A stretch of 64,000 nucleotides of DNA from Methylotenera_A aquatica (GTDB lineage: Bacteria > Pseudomonadota > Gammaproteobacteria > Burkholderiales > Methylophilaceae): the NCBI GenBank assembly GCA_965601485.1, contig OZ271846.1:1364001-1428000 (forward strand), read 5' to 3'. Of this stretch, positions 25,701-31,770 are shown piece by piece. Position numbers and translations under genes: made by a program. The notes under the pieces were generated by a model that ran no database searches, had not been told where the DNA came from, and saw only the letters and a program-made list of their open reading frames with translations. How positions within the stretch are numbered: position 1 is the stretch's first letter; each line of letters starts with the position of its first letter.

Positions 25701-25961
25701 GGTTATGCGCTAAATGAGGCGGTATTTCGAGGTGCCCTGACAAGATTGCGTCCTATATTGATTACAGCTTTGGTAGCTTCATTTGGTTTTATTCCTATGG
25801 CAATAGCTACTGGTGTGGGTGCAGAAGTGCAACGGCCATTAGCTACTGTTGTTATTGGAGGCGTGTTGTCTTCTACTTTGCTTACTATATTAGTGCTACC
25901 TTTGTTATACACAATGGTGCATCATTCAAAACCTAGAATTCATCAAGGATTAATTGAGTAA
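22755..25961 (+). CDS. czcA: Heavy-metal RND efflux pump, CzcA family
   Basis: 1068 residues from ATG 22755 (a longer in-frame start at 22686 would run deep into czcB). It has the 12-membrane-helix RND layout and the proton-relay motif ALDFGIIIDGAVVIVENAMRR in helix 4. DFG...DGAVVIVEN places it with CzcA/CnrA/NccA pumps for Zn, Co, Cd or Ni rather than with CusA (Cu/Ag), which has a different motif. Together with czcC and czcB it forms the likely cargo of the island. No czcRS, czcD or other regulator is next to it. Confidence 0.94.
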   Translation: MTTKIKNTANEANGFFEKLISFAIDQRWLVMLISLGVAILGIVSYQHLPIDAVPDITNVQVQINSVAPGYSPLETEQRITYPIETSMAGLPNLEETRSISRYGLSQVTVVFKEGTDIYFARQLVAERIAQVKEKLPAGILSEMGPTATGLGEIFMWIVSAKPGALKPDGTPYTAMDLREVQDWIIKPQLRNVPGVTEINTVGGYSKQFQVSPNLDALVSYGLTMSDILNALEKNTNNQGAGYIEKLGEQYLIRVPGQITVNSKNQSIALNALSNVVLDIRNGTPIRVQDVATVSIASDLRTGAATMNGEEVVLGTVFMLIGENSREVSQEVASRLAEVNKTLPPGIVANTVYDRTILIDKAINTVKKNLIEGALLVIAILFIFLGNIRAALITMCVIPLAMLMTFTGMVTYKISANLMSLGALDFGIIIDGAVVIVENAMRRLAHTQSELGRNLTRKERFAEVFYAAREARRPLIYGQLIIMAVYLPIFTLTGVEGKMFYPMAFTVVIALIAAMIISVTFIPAAIALLVTGRVEEKENKVMHWVNKIYAPILDWTLNNKAVVLMLAATIVVLSSLLLTRMGSEFVPSLDEGDIALHALRIPGTSLNQAVGMQQELEKTIKAFPQVDRVYAKLGTAEIATDPMPPSVADTFIILKPRAEWPDASLSKNALIAQIQSAVSKVPGNNYEFTQPIQMRFNELISGVRSDVAVKVFGDDLDVMADTAAKIAEVLEKTSGSADVKKEQTAGLPVLTVNIDREKIARLGVNMEDIQTAVSIAMNGMHAGAVYDGDRRFDIVVRLEEAQRLDTAILERLPIKLNVNETATYMRLNELATLEVLQGANQFSRANGKRNVVVTANVRNRDIGSFVAEAKTSIAKDVKIPAGNWLEWGGTFKQLQSASDRLKIVIPLALVIVLMLLYAVFGNFKDGLIVFSGIPFALTGGVTALWIAGIPLSISAGVGFIALSGVAVLNGLVMITFINNLRSEGYALNEAVFRGALTRLRPILITALVASFGFIPMAIATGVGAEVQRPLATVVIGGVLSSTLLTILVLPLLYTMVHHSKPRIHQGLIE

Positions 25962-26120
25962 CTGAATGTCTGCTTTGTCCCCCATTGCTGCCGACCAGCT
26001 TTAATTTACGTATAACTGCTTTTGGCCCTTAGTGTAATTTATGATCGTCTGCTTTAGGTGGCTAAACCTAAAACTTTACGCACACACACAATTCACTCAA
26101 TAATAATAGTCATAATAATT

Positions 26121-26150
26121 AGGTAAAGAAAATTAGCATTTTCTTTACCT
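26121..26150. repeat. 30-bp palindromic repeat, copy 1 (11-8-11)
   Basis: Arms AGGTAAAGAAA and TTTCTTTACCT around the spacer ATTAGCAT. It lies 8 bases behind the stop of the recombinase gene at 26159-27193. The second copy at 27263-27292 has identical arms and a different spacer. It may be a recombination core site or a terminator hairpin. Confidence 0.85.
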
Positions 26151-26158
26151 ATATTAAT

Positions 26159-27193
26159 CTACACAGCAACCTTTTTAATCACCTCATACTTCTGTTCAAG
26201 CGTATATCCAATAGTGCCATAGGTATTGAATTCTGAGCCACCGCTAGAGTGCCCTGTAATACTCTCAGCCAATCTCACTGGAATATCATTACAGGCTTTA
26301 AGTCTGTCAATTAAGGCGTGTCTAAACAAATGACTTCTGAACTTATATTGCTTAAGCGTCTTTCGAATGATCGCTGAACAGCTATCGTTACCTCTATATC
26401 TAGCATACTCTGGCACAAGCCATTTACTCCCCCTTCTCTGAGCGGCGGCATATAAAGAACTTGCGGCATCAAGGGATACGCCATAAAGCGGCACTGCCCG
26501 AATACTTGATTTAGTCTTTCTCTGACTTAATTCATTAGGCCTAATCCAAAGATGTGGTATTTCATGATCAAGCACACAGTCCTCTAACTTTGCGAATATA
26601 GGTTCAGATAATCTTAAGCCTGTATTTAATTGAATTAACGCAACCAAGCAGTGTGTACTTCGATGACTTAATAATCTTTCTTTAACTTTAAGTAATAATT
26701 CTGGCGTAACCACTATCATTGGTGTTGTATCAGCCCCTTCATTAGGAATTCTGACTCCTCTGAATGGGCTAAGACGATCAATATCTAAATGTTTAAATGC
26801 CATATTTAACATCGCATTTAAAATGCCAACATGCTTTCTAACTGTAGATGTTTTTAATCCTTGGCTAATCAAAATGTCGCGGTGCTGAACAATGTGCCAA
26901 TGCCTTAAATCCTCTAAAAGCATGTCTCCAAAAATTGTTAAGAAGATATTAAAGTTTCTATTTAGGTCAATCTGAAACTTTCTTTGCTCTGCCGCGGGGC
27001 TTTCTTTTTTGTAGATCTCAAAAGCTGTCGTTATAGTTAGCTTTTGAGTGTTATTTGGATTTTTCATGTGATCTGCGATTAGCTTGGAGATGAACTGCTC
27101 TTCGAAGTCGATCCCATTAATTTTGACAGTTCGATCTATATAGTTACTATCTGATGGCTGAATTTGACTAAACGAAGTGAGATTGTTTTTCAT
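26159..27193 (-). CDS. Tyrosine recombinase bracketed by palindromic repeats
   Basis: 344 residues. An N-terminal core-binding domain (FEIYKKESPAAEQRKFQIDLNRNFNIFLTIFGDMLLEDLRHWHI) precedes a catalytic domain with Arg in NTGLRLSEP, Lys in QRKTKSSIR, His-x-x-Arg in HLFRHALIDR, His in ITGHSSGG and Tyr in FNTYGTIGY. It is not closely similar to the guaA-side integrase. The gene alone lies between two 30-bp palindromes. Its start follows CTTATAGGAAAGCAA. It might move or invert its own unit, or be an accessory recombinase of the island. Confidence 0.9.
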   Translation of the reverse strand: MKNNLTSFSQIQPSDSNYIDRTVKINGIDFEEQFISKLIADHMKNPNNTQKLTITTAFEIYKKESPAAEQRKFQIDLNRNFNIFLTIFGDMLLEDLRHWHIVQHRDILISQGLKTSTVRKHVGILNAMLNMAFKHLDIDRLSPFRGVRIPNEGADTTPMIVVTPELLLKVKERLLSHRSTHCLVALIQLNTGLRLSEPIFAKLEDCVLDHEIPHLWIRPNELSQRKTKSSIRAVPLYGVSLDAASSLYAAAQRRGSKWLVPEYARYRGNDSCSAIIRKTLKQYKFRSHLFRHALIDRLKACNDIPVRLAESITGHSSGGSEFNTYGTIGYTLEQKYEVIKKVAV

Positions 27194-27262
27194 TTGCTTT
27201 CCTATAAGTTAGTGAGCAAGCAAAATAAATTCTCTAAACAGGCTTTTCTACCTAAATTAATT

Positions 27263-27292
27263 AGGTAAAGAAAATACATATTTTCTTTACCT
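27263..27292. repeat. 30-bp palindromic repeat, copy 2 (11-8-11)
   Basis: Arms AGGTAAAGAAA and TTTCTTTACCT identical to copy 1, spacer ATACATAT. It lies 69 bases upstream of the recombinase start, and is joined on its left by TACCTAA-ATTAA-TTAGGTA. Confidence 0.85.
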
Positions 27293-27416
27293 ATCACCCT
27301 TCCCCGCTGTAACCGCTTGTATTTACTAGGCTCTTCGCTAGTGCCAAAGTCGGTTGTCCTTAGATAAATAAGAAAACATACTGTATTTGTTCTTTTCTTT
27401 ATCGAAGGAGTAATAA

Positions 27417-27983
27417 ATGGCTCAAGCTAAAACACTTACACAAGCTGAAATTGATCAAGTCTTAAGATTTACTAGCAAACGAAGATACGCTATTAGGGAT
27501 CGCGCTTTAATCCTTACTAGCTTCTGGTCAGGCATGAGAGTTGGAGAAATCTCAAATCTTAAGATGGGCGATGTTTTGAATACGGATGGATCTATAAAAC
27601 AGGAAATTCGTTTAAATGCTTCTCAAACAAAAGGGAATGAAGCTAGGGTTGTATTCATTCCTCAGAAGTTACGAGATGAATTCGTCAAATATTTGGCTAC
27701 TAGAAAAATCTTTAATCCTGAGATTCCATTTTTTCATTCCAGCAACCGCTTAGGCTTTACGCCTAACACTCTTTGTCAGTGGTTTTTTTGGACTTACAAG
27801 CGAGCAGGTATTAATAACGCATCAAGCCATTCAGGCCGCAGATCATTTATTACATCCTTAGCGACCAAAGGTGTAGGTGTGCGTGTGTTAGCAAGCCTAG
27901 CAGGCCATAAATCCATCTCAGTGACGCAAAGATACATTGATGTTAATGATGATATGAAGCGAAATGCTGTAGAGCTTATCTAA
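27417..27983 (+). CDS. Short tyrosine recombinase (catalytic domain only)
   Basis: 188 residues, consisting almost wholly of the catalytic domain: Arg in WSGMRVGEIS, Lys in QTKGNEARVV, His-x-x-Arg in HSGRRSFIT, His in LAGHKSISV and Tyr in TQRYIDV. No arm- or core-binding domain, so it resembles the minimal recombinases found in integrons, inversion systems and integrative elements rather than phage integrases. Strong ribosome site (GAAGGAGTAATA). It is divergent from the 344-residue recombinase and converges with the next gene, one base apart. Confidence 0.88.
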   Translation: MAQAKTLTQAEIDQVLRFTSKRRYAIRDRALILTSFWSGMRVGEISNLKMGDVLNTDGSIKQEIRLNASQTKGNEARVVFIPQKLRDEFVKYLATRKIFNPEIPFFHSSNRLGFTPNTLCQWFFWTYKRAGINNASSHSGRRSFITSLATKGVGVRVLASLAGHKSISVTQRYIDVNDDMKRNAVELI

Positions 27984-27984
27984 A

Positions 27985-28941
27985 TTACCTGCCAATTTGA
28001 CTAAATGAACGCAAAACAGACAATGTCTGCTCATGGGTGTGATTAGTATCATCAAGCAAATCTAATTGCGCCCCTAAAAAGCGATATTCATTTTCAATGT
28101 TAATTTGACTCATCCATTCACCACCTTCAATAGCTTCCTTATAGGCTCGCTTCTGCTGACTAGTCCATCTGGCACAAACATCAACTTTAGCTTTTAGTGG
28201 GAAACTGCCCACTTCCACATTGGCAATAATCTTGTCTGCCTGCTTCTTCTTTTGCGATACCAATGACCGCACCCTATTCTGCTTATCTAATCTAGTGGCT
28301 GATGAGTCAAATTTAGAGGGTTTAGCACTTGGACTTATATTAATAGCCATTCCCATCTCGTAAAAACGCATTTTAGTAAGCCAAGTTGAATACTCGTTAT
28401 TAGATAACTTAGCGCAATCAATCAAACGATCTAATAAAGCGACTTGGTAAAGAATTGGGAGCTGCCTTCTTTCCTTTGTCGAAATTTTAATTAACTGTTG
28501 ATTGGCGGTACTTTTGTAAAAACGAACATCTTTTGGAATACCCGCCAACAATGACAATAGCTGTTGGACGATAAGCTCATTACTTAAGTGAAAAGGTATT
28601 TCAACGAGCATCTTGCCTTTATCGCGTATGTTCATGAATTGTGAATGTATTGTCACATCTGCTACTTGTGGGGGTCTTTTTTGTTCAGCAAAAGACCCTT
28701 GAGATTTACTAATCCACCAACTTTGAAAGTTGTCATACTCATAGATGTTACCAATGACAGCCCAAACATTTTTTAGCCTTTCATCTAGGCATTTACCATG
28801 CTCATGGCATATCCACCAGTAGTCCTTACTTAACCTTAAAAAAGCTATCCACCAAAGATAATCGCTTTTACACGCATCTTGAATTTCTGAAACTTTAGAA
28901 GAATAAAAATGCCTTGAAAGCCCTGTGTACCAAGGGATCAT
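27985..28941 (-). CDS. Hypothetical protein beside the island recombinases
   Basis: 318 residues from ATG 28941, chosen for the ribosome site GGAGGTGGTC; a start 36 bases further upstream is less likely. Trp/Tyr-rich N-terminus (CKSDYLWWIAFLRLSKDYWWICHEHG), a central alpha/beta part and a Lys/Gln-rich helical C-terminal third. No family is recognised. Its stop is one base from that of the short recombinase, and it is divergent from the gene at 29064; a part in island maintenance or excision is possible by context only. Confidence 0.6.
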   Translation of the reverse strand: MIPWYTGLSRHFYSSKVSEIQDACKSDYLWWIAFLRLSKDYWWICHEHGKCLDERLKNVWAVIGNIYEYDNFQSWWISKSQGSFAEQKRPPQVADVTIHSQFMNIRDKGKMLVEIPFHLSNELIVQQLLSLLAGIPKDVRFYKSTANQQLIKISTKERRQLPILYQVALLDRLIDCAKLSNNEYSTWLTKMRFYEMGMAINISPSAKPSKFDSSATRLDKQNRVRSLVSQKKKQADKIIANVEVGSFPLKAKVDVCARWTSQQKRAYKEAIEGGEWMSQINIENEYRFLGAQLDLLDDTNHTHEQTLSVLRSFSQIGR

Positions 28942-29018
28942 GACCACCTCCAAATATTTTATTAATTTTCCTAGCAATAGCGAAAAATTAATATTTTCTT
29001 TTTTTAAGATGTATTCAC

Positions 29019-29037
29019 GATTTCATTACTTGAAATC
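29019..29037. promoter_or_regulatory. Palindrome GATTTCA-TTACT-TGAAATC between divergent genes
   Basis: Perfect 7-bp inverted repeat with a 5-base spacer, 27 bases before the start at 29064 and 78 bases before that at 28941; a candidate operator. Confidence 0.4.
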
Positions 29038-29063
29038 ATTATCACTTTTACAAGGAGATTAAA

Positions 29064-30080
29064 ATGGAAACTCAAGTTCAAAGCAATCCAAAAATTACGG
29101 TGCCTCCTAATGGCAAAGTTATTGTTAACGGGGATGAATATGAAGACAGCATGATTGATATGGATGATTTTGATTTAGCAAAAATATTCAAGCCTAATAT
29201 TGGTATGGAGTTGTCTCCCGTTGCTAAGCCAGAAATGGAAGAGCAAATTAGTAATCTGATGGCTAAAGGTAATACATTCAGAAAATTTAACGAAAGCTAT
29301 GTTGAAAAATACGTTACTCAAGGAAACAAAGAACTATACGAAATGTTGGGTGGTATTTATGGTTTTATGCTGACAGTTAACGAATCACCTTACCGTGACC
29401 ATATTCTTAAAAGAATGCGTGAATGGTTAAGTGATGAGCAATCAATTGTTTTGAGCGAATCAACGGCAATCGAATCAATTGTAGTTAGATATATTATTCC
29501 TACTGATCGTCAAACCGCTTTCAATTATGCTCGCGTACTAAAAGTGGCATTTTTGGAAAAACTTGTAGCTAAGGATCTAGCTGGCTACATTACTGGACGA
29601 GGTGGTATTACAAAAATTCAAGATACTCAAGCTAATGAAGATGCCGCTAAAGAGGCCAAAGAAGTAGCTAAGAAAAAACTATCTCTTTACAAAAAAATCC
29701 TACAGGCGAGCGCAAAGGCTATTAATGAAACCGTTGATATTCCAAAGTCAAAACAGCTTAATTTAGTATCTGCGGGTAAAAAAGAGGCTTTATTTCAGTT
29801 TGCTGTAGTTGACAACAAAGGCGGTGATGCCTTTCGAATACATCAAGTCGTAGCTTTGCCAGAAGCTATTGCGGAGCAGTGGCTAAACTACATTAGCCAA
29901 ACTGTTGTTAATGATGATGTTGAAATGGTACAAGACGAGCTAGACAAACTCCGTGCTCAACTTGGCATCACAGGTGGCTGGGGTATGGCACCGGGTGACA
30001 AAGGCTACGTACCACATGGCAATGTCACAGCACCTCCAGTTGAAAAAGATGTGAATGAAGAGCCTGAAGTAGCAGAGTAA
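29064..30080 (+). CDS. Hypothetical acidic protein at the right end of the island
   Basis: 338 residues, acidic, no signal peptide or membrane segment. The first 40 residues are polar (VPPNGKVIVNGDEYEDSMIDMDDFD), the middle is helical (FRKFNESYVEKYVTQGNKELYEML), about residues 185-225 are Lys/Ala-rich coiled coil, and the end is Pro/Glu-rich (TAPPVEKDVNEEPEVAE). I recognise no family. ATG follows a strong ribosome site (AAGGAGATTAAA), the same as that of the DUF6641-like gene. It ends in a strong terminator and is the last island gene before the right attachment region. Confidence 0.65.
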   Translation: METQVQSNPKITVPPNGKVIVNGDEYEDSMIDMDDFDLAKIFKPNIGMELSPVAKPEMEEQISNLMAKGNTFRKFNESYVEKYVTQGNKELYEMLGGIYGFMLTVNESPYRDHILKRMREWLSDEQSIVLSESTAIESIVVRYIIPTDRQTAFNYARVLKVAFLEKLVAKDLAGYITGRGGITKIQDTQANEDAAKEAKEVAKKKLSLYKKILQASAKAINETVDIPKSKQLNLVSAGKKEALFQFAVVDNKGGDAFRIHQVVALPEAIAEQWLNYISQTVVNDDVEMVQDELDKLRAQLGITGGWGMAPGDKGYVPHGNVTAPPVEKDVNEEPEVAE

Positions 30081-30096
30081 GTTAGGCAAACTCAAC

Positions 30097-30120
30097 AAAG
30101 CCACCTTCTGGTGGCTTTTT
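30097..30120 (+). terminator. Rho-independent terminator
   Basis: Stem AAAGCCACC/GGTGGCTTT with a TTCT loop and a T-run, 16 bases after the stop of the preceding gene. Confidence 0.88.
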
Positions 30121-30192
30121 CTTATTCTAAGCCCAAGACTGTAAAGATAAAAAATGCGATAATAGAAAGCTTGAATAAATTATCTTTTATTG

Positions 30193-30209
30193 GTTACACA
30201 TTGTGTAAC
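30193..30209. repeat. TTACACA palindrome (putative integrase arm site)
   Basis: GTTACACA-T-TGTGTAAC, a perfect inverted repeat with one-base centre. Further direct copies follow at 30280-30297. They mirror those at 14646-14726. Confidence 0.5.
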
Positions 30210-30345
30210 AACACGAAATTTAAAATATTGATTTATTACATAAAAAATCAATTAAATCAGATACTTAGTATTTTATTAATTACACAAAAGTTACACAATT
30301 TTTATAAATAATTGATTTTAAATGAAAATAATCAAAAAATTTACT

Positions 30346-30357
30346 GAGTGGGAATAA
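30346..30357 (+). other. Putative right attachment site
   Basis: GAGTGGGAATAA; ten of twelve bases match the guaA end (14596-14607), the two changes being G to A. It would also encode Glu-Trp-Glu-stop. It sits where island genes end and core genes resume. A match this good can occur by chance within 16 kb, so the case rests on position and on the neighbouring repeats. Confidence 0.55.
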
Positions 30358-30444
30358 GCTATTTTTTTATTTTTATCAATAGCTTACGTTTTTCATTATG
30401 TTATGATGCCATGTAATGAGTGAAAGGGATAAACAATAGTAATT

Positions 30445-30582
30445 ATGGTGGGTGCAAAAGAAACTAATCAAAAATTAACTGATTTGGCTTCTTATAATGA
30501 TGTTGCAATTGAGTTTTTTATAGACCCATTTAAATCATATCAAGACAGCAAGCCAAGCTTAGCCAGATTAAGCTTGGCTTAA
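30445..30582 (+). CDS. Possible 45-residue protein
   Basis: An open frame from ATG 30445 to TAA 30580-30582, just before the GreA/GreB-family gene (six bases between). GGGATAAACAATAGTAATT ahead of ATG is a poor ribosome site. Its last codons coincide with a perfect 12-bp inverted repeat, so it may instead be an untranslated leader. No family recognised. Confidence 0.3.
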   Translation: MVGAKETNQKLTDLASYNDVAIEFFIDPFKSYQDSKPSLARLSLA

Positions 30583-30588
30583 ATTTTT
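30550..30588 (+). terminator. Perfect 12-bp hairpin before the GreA/GreB-family gene
   Basis: AAGCCAAGCTTA (30550-30561), loop of 7, TAAGCTTGGCTT (30569-30580), then AAATTTTT. It is a likely terminator; before island insertion it would have lain about 190 bases behind guaA. Confidence 0.6.
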
Positions 30589-31089
30589 ATGAGTCGCGGA
30601 TTTGTTAAAGAAGATGATCTAGAGCACGCTGGTACCGATGTGCCAGAGCGACCAGTTAGTCAGCACGCCAATTACGTCACATTAAATGGTTATCATCAGT
30701 TAGAAAAACTAGCGTCTGAACTGGAACAAAAAAGACAGATTCTAAGCAAAAAAAAAGACGAACAAGCCGCCATACAGCAACTAGCAATGGTCAATCGTGA
30801 TTTACGCTATGTGGCGGCGCGTTTAGAAAGTGCATTAATTACACAGCCTGATGTGAGCAGCAAAAGCGTGGTGTTTGGCGCCAAAGTAACGGTTGAAGAT
30901 GAAGCAGGAAATGCCCATGTTTATGAAATCGTGGGTGAAGATGAGGCTGATATTAAAGTCAATAAAATCAGCTATACATCGCCGCTTAGTCGCGCGCTAA
31001 TTGGGCATAAATTAGATGACACAGTGACTTGGTTGCGACCTGCTGGCAATCAACTATTAACGATTACGGCAGTTCATTACACCAACTAA
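30589..31089 (+). CDS. GreA/GreB-family transcript cleavage factor
   Basis: 166 residues. An N-terminal extension (MSRGFVKEDDLEHAGTDVPERP) leads into YVTLNGYHQLEKLASELEQKR, the start of the Gre coiled coil; its tip has acidic residues (KKKDEQ), and the C-terminal FKBP-like domain is present (VVFGAKVTVEDEAGNAHVYEIVGEDEAD, ISYTSPLSRALIGHKLDD). Gre factors bind in the RNA polymerase secondary channel and help restart backtracked complexes. This subgroup differs from classical GreA and GreB, so no symbol is given. It is followed 19 bases later by a nitroreductase gene. Confidence 0.85.
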   Translation: MSRGFVKEDDLEHAGTDVPERPVSQHANYVTLNGYHQLEKLASELEQKRQILSKKKDEQAAIQQLAMVNRDLRYVAARLESALITQPDVSSKSVVFGAKVTVEDEAGNAHVYEIVGEDEADIKVNKISYTSPLSRALIGHKLDDTVTWLRPAGNQLLTITAVHYTN

Positions 31090-31108
31090 TTTTTTAGGAT
31101 TAAATATT

Positions 31109-31717
31109 TTGAACGTTATTGAAGCGATACAAACCCGTCGTTCTATTAAACATTACGACACCAACCACAAAATGACACAAGCAGAAATTGAGTCATTATT
31201 ATCACTTGCCATGTTATCGCCTACCGCTTTTAATATTCAGCACTGGCGATTTGTAGTGGTGAATGACCCCGTTTTGCGCCAGCAAATTCGCGCCGTCAGT
31301 TGGAATCAAGCACAAGTAGAAGAAGCGTCGCTATTAATTGTATTGACCGCAGATTTACTTGCATGGGCTAAACAGCCAAGCCGTTATTGGGCCAATGCGC
31401 CGCAGTCTGTGCAAGATTATTTAGTACCTGCGATTGGCCATTATTATGAAAATAATGAGCGAGCACAACGCGACGAAGCCATGCGTAGCTGTGGTATTGC
31501 CGCACAGACTATTATGCTAGCAGCAAAAGAAATGGGTTACGACACCTGCGCAATGGATGGCTTTGATTTTGATGCAGTTAGTCATTTATTAAACCTGCCA
31601 GCAGACCACACGCCAGCGATGTTTATCACGGTTGGCAAAGCCATTAAGCCAGCCATGCCGCGCGCTGGGCAGTTGGATATTAGCGAAGTCGTGATTTACA
31701 ATAAATTTGTAAAGTAA
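31109..31717 (+). CDS. Nitroreductase-family protein
   Basis: 202 residues, starting at TTG (MNVIEAIQTRRSIKHYD) after TTTTAGGATTAAA. Shows the flavin-binding features of NAD(P)H-dependent FMN nitroreductases: ARG box QTRRSIKHYD, LSPTAFNIQHWRFVVV, CGIAAQTIMLAAKEMGYDTC and the closing ITVGKA. It would be a homodimeric FMN enzyme; the natural substrate is unknown. Probably co-transcribed with the Gre factor upstream. Confidence 0.88.
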   Translation: MNVIEAIQTRRSIKHYDTNHKMTQAEIESLLSLAMLSPTAFNIQHWRFVVVNDPVLRQQIRAVSWNQAQVEEASLLIVLTADLLAWAKQPSRYWANAPQSVQDYLVPAIGHYYENNERAQRDEAMRSCGIAAQTIMLAAKEMGYDTCAMDGFDFDAVSHLLNLPADHTPAMFITVGKAIKPAMPRAGQLDISEVVIYNKFVK

Positions 31718-31770
31718 ACTCACACAATAAATTCGAATCACTAAATTTTAATTATTTTTAAGGTATTACC

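Larger units (their letters stand above)
14596..30357. mobile_element. Putative integrative island at the 3' end of guaA
   Basis: Bounded on the left by the guaA terminal codons and on the right by a 10/12 copy of them (30346-30357). Inside are a tyrosine integrase adjacent to guaA, an IS256 insertion, short unknown genes typical of integrative elements, a czc efflux operon, two further tyrosine recombinases and two unknown proteins. Outside on the right ordinary core genes resume. TTACACA motifs cluster inside both ends. The 3' end of guaA is an established island integration site. No conjugation or replication genes were seen, so mobilisation would need help. Boundaries are inferred. Confidence 0.7.
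30121..30444. other. Non-coding right end of the island and junction
   Basis: AT-rich. It holds TTACACA at 30194-30200 facing TGTGTAA at 30202-30208 (perfect 17-bp palindrome), two more direct copies at 30280-30286 and 30291-30297, and the guaA-end-like GAGTGGGAATAA at 30346-30357. A 66-codon frame at 30111-30311 runs through the terminator and repeats and is not a credible gene. Confidence 0.5.

Noticed and set aside
18279..27359. TCGGTTGTCC at 18279 and 27350, each about 70 bases before an island gene
   Set aside because: Ten-base matches are expected many times in 16 kb, and nothing around them is shared.
30111..30311. 66-codon frame at the right end of the island
   Set aside because: Runs through a terminator and repeated TTACACA sites; AT-rich random composition.
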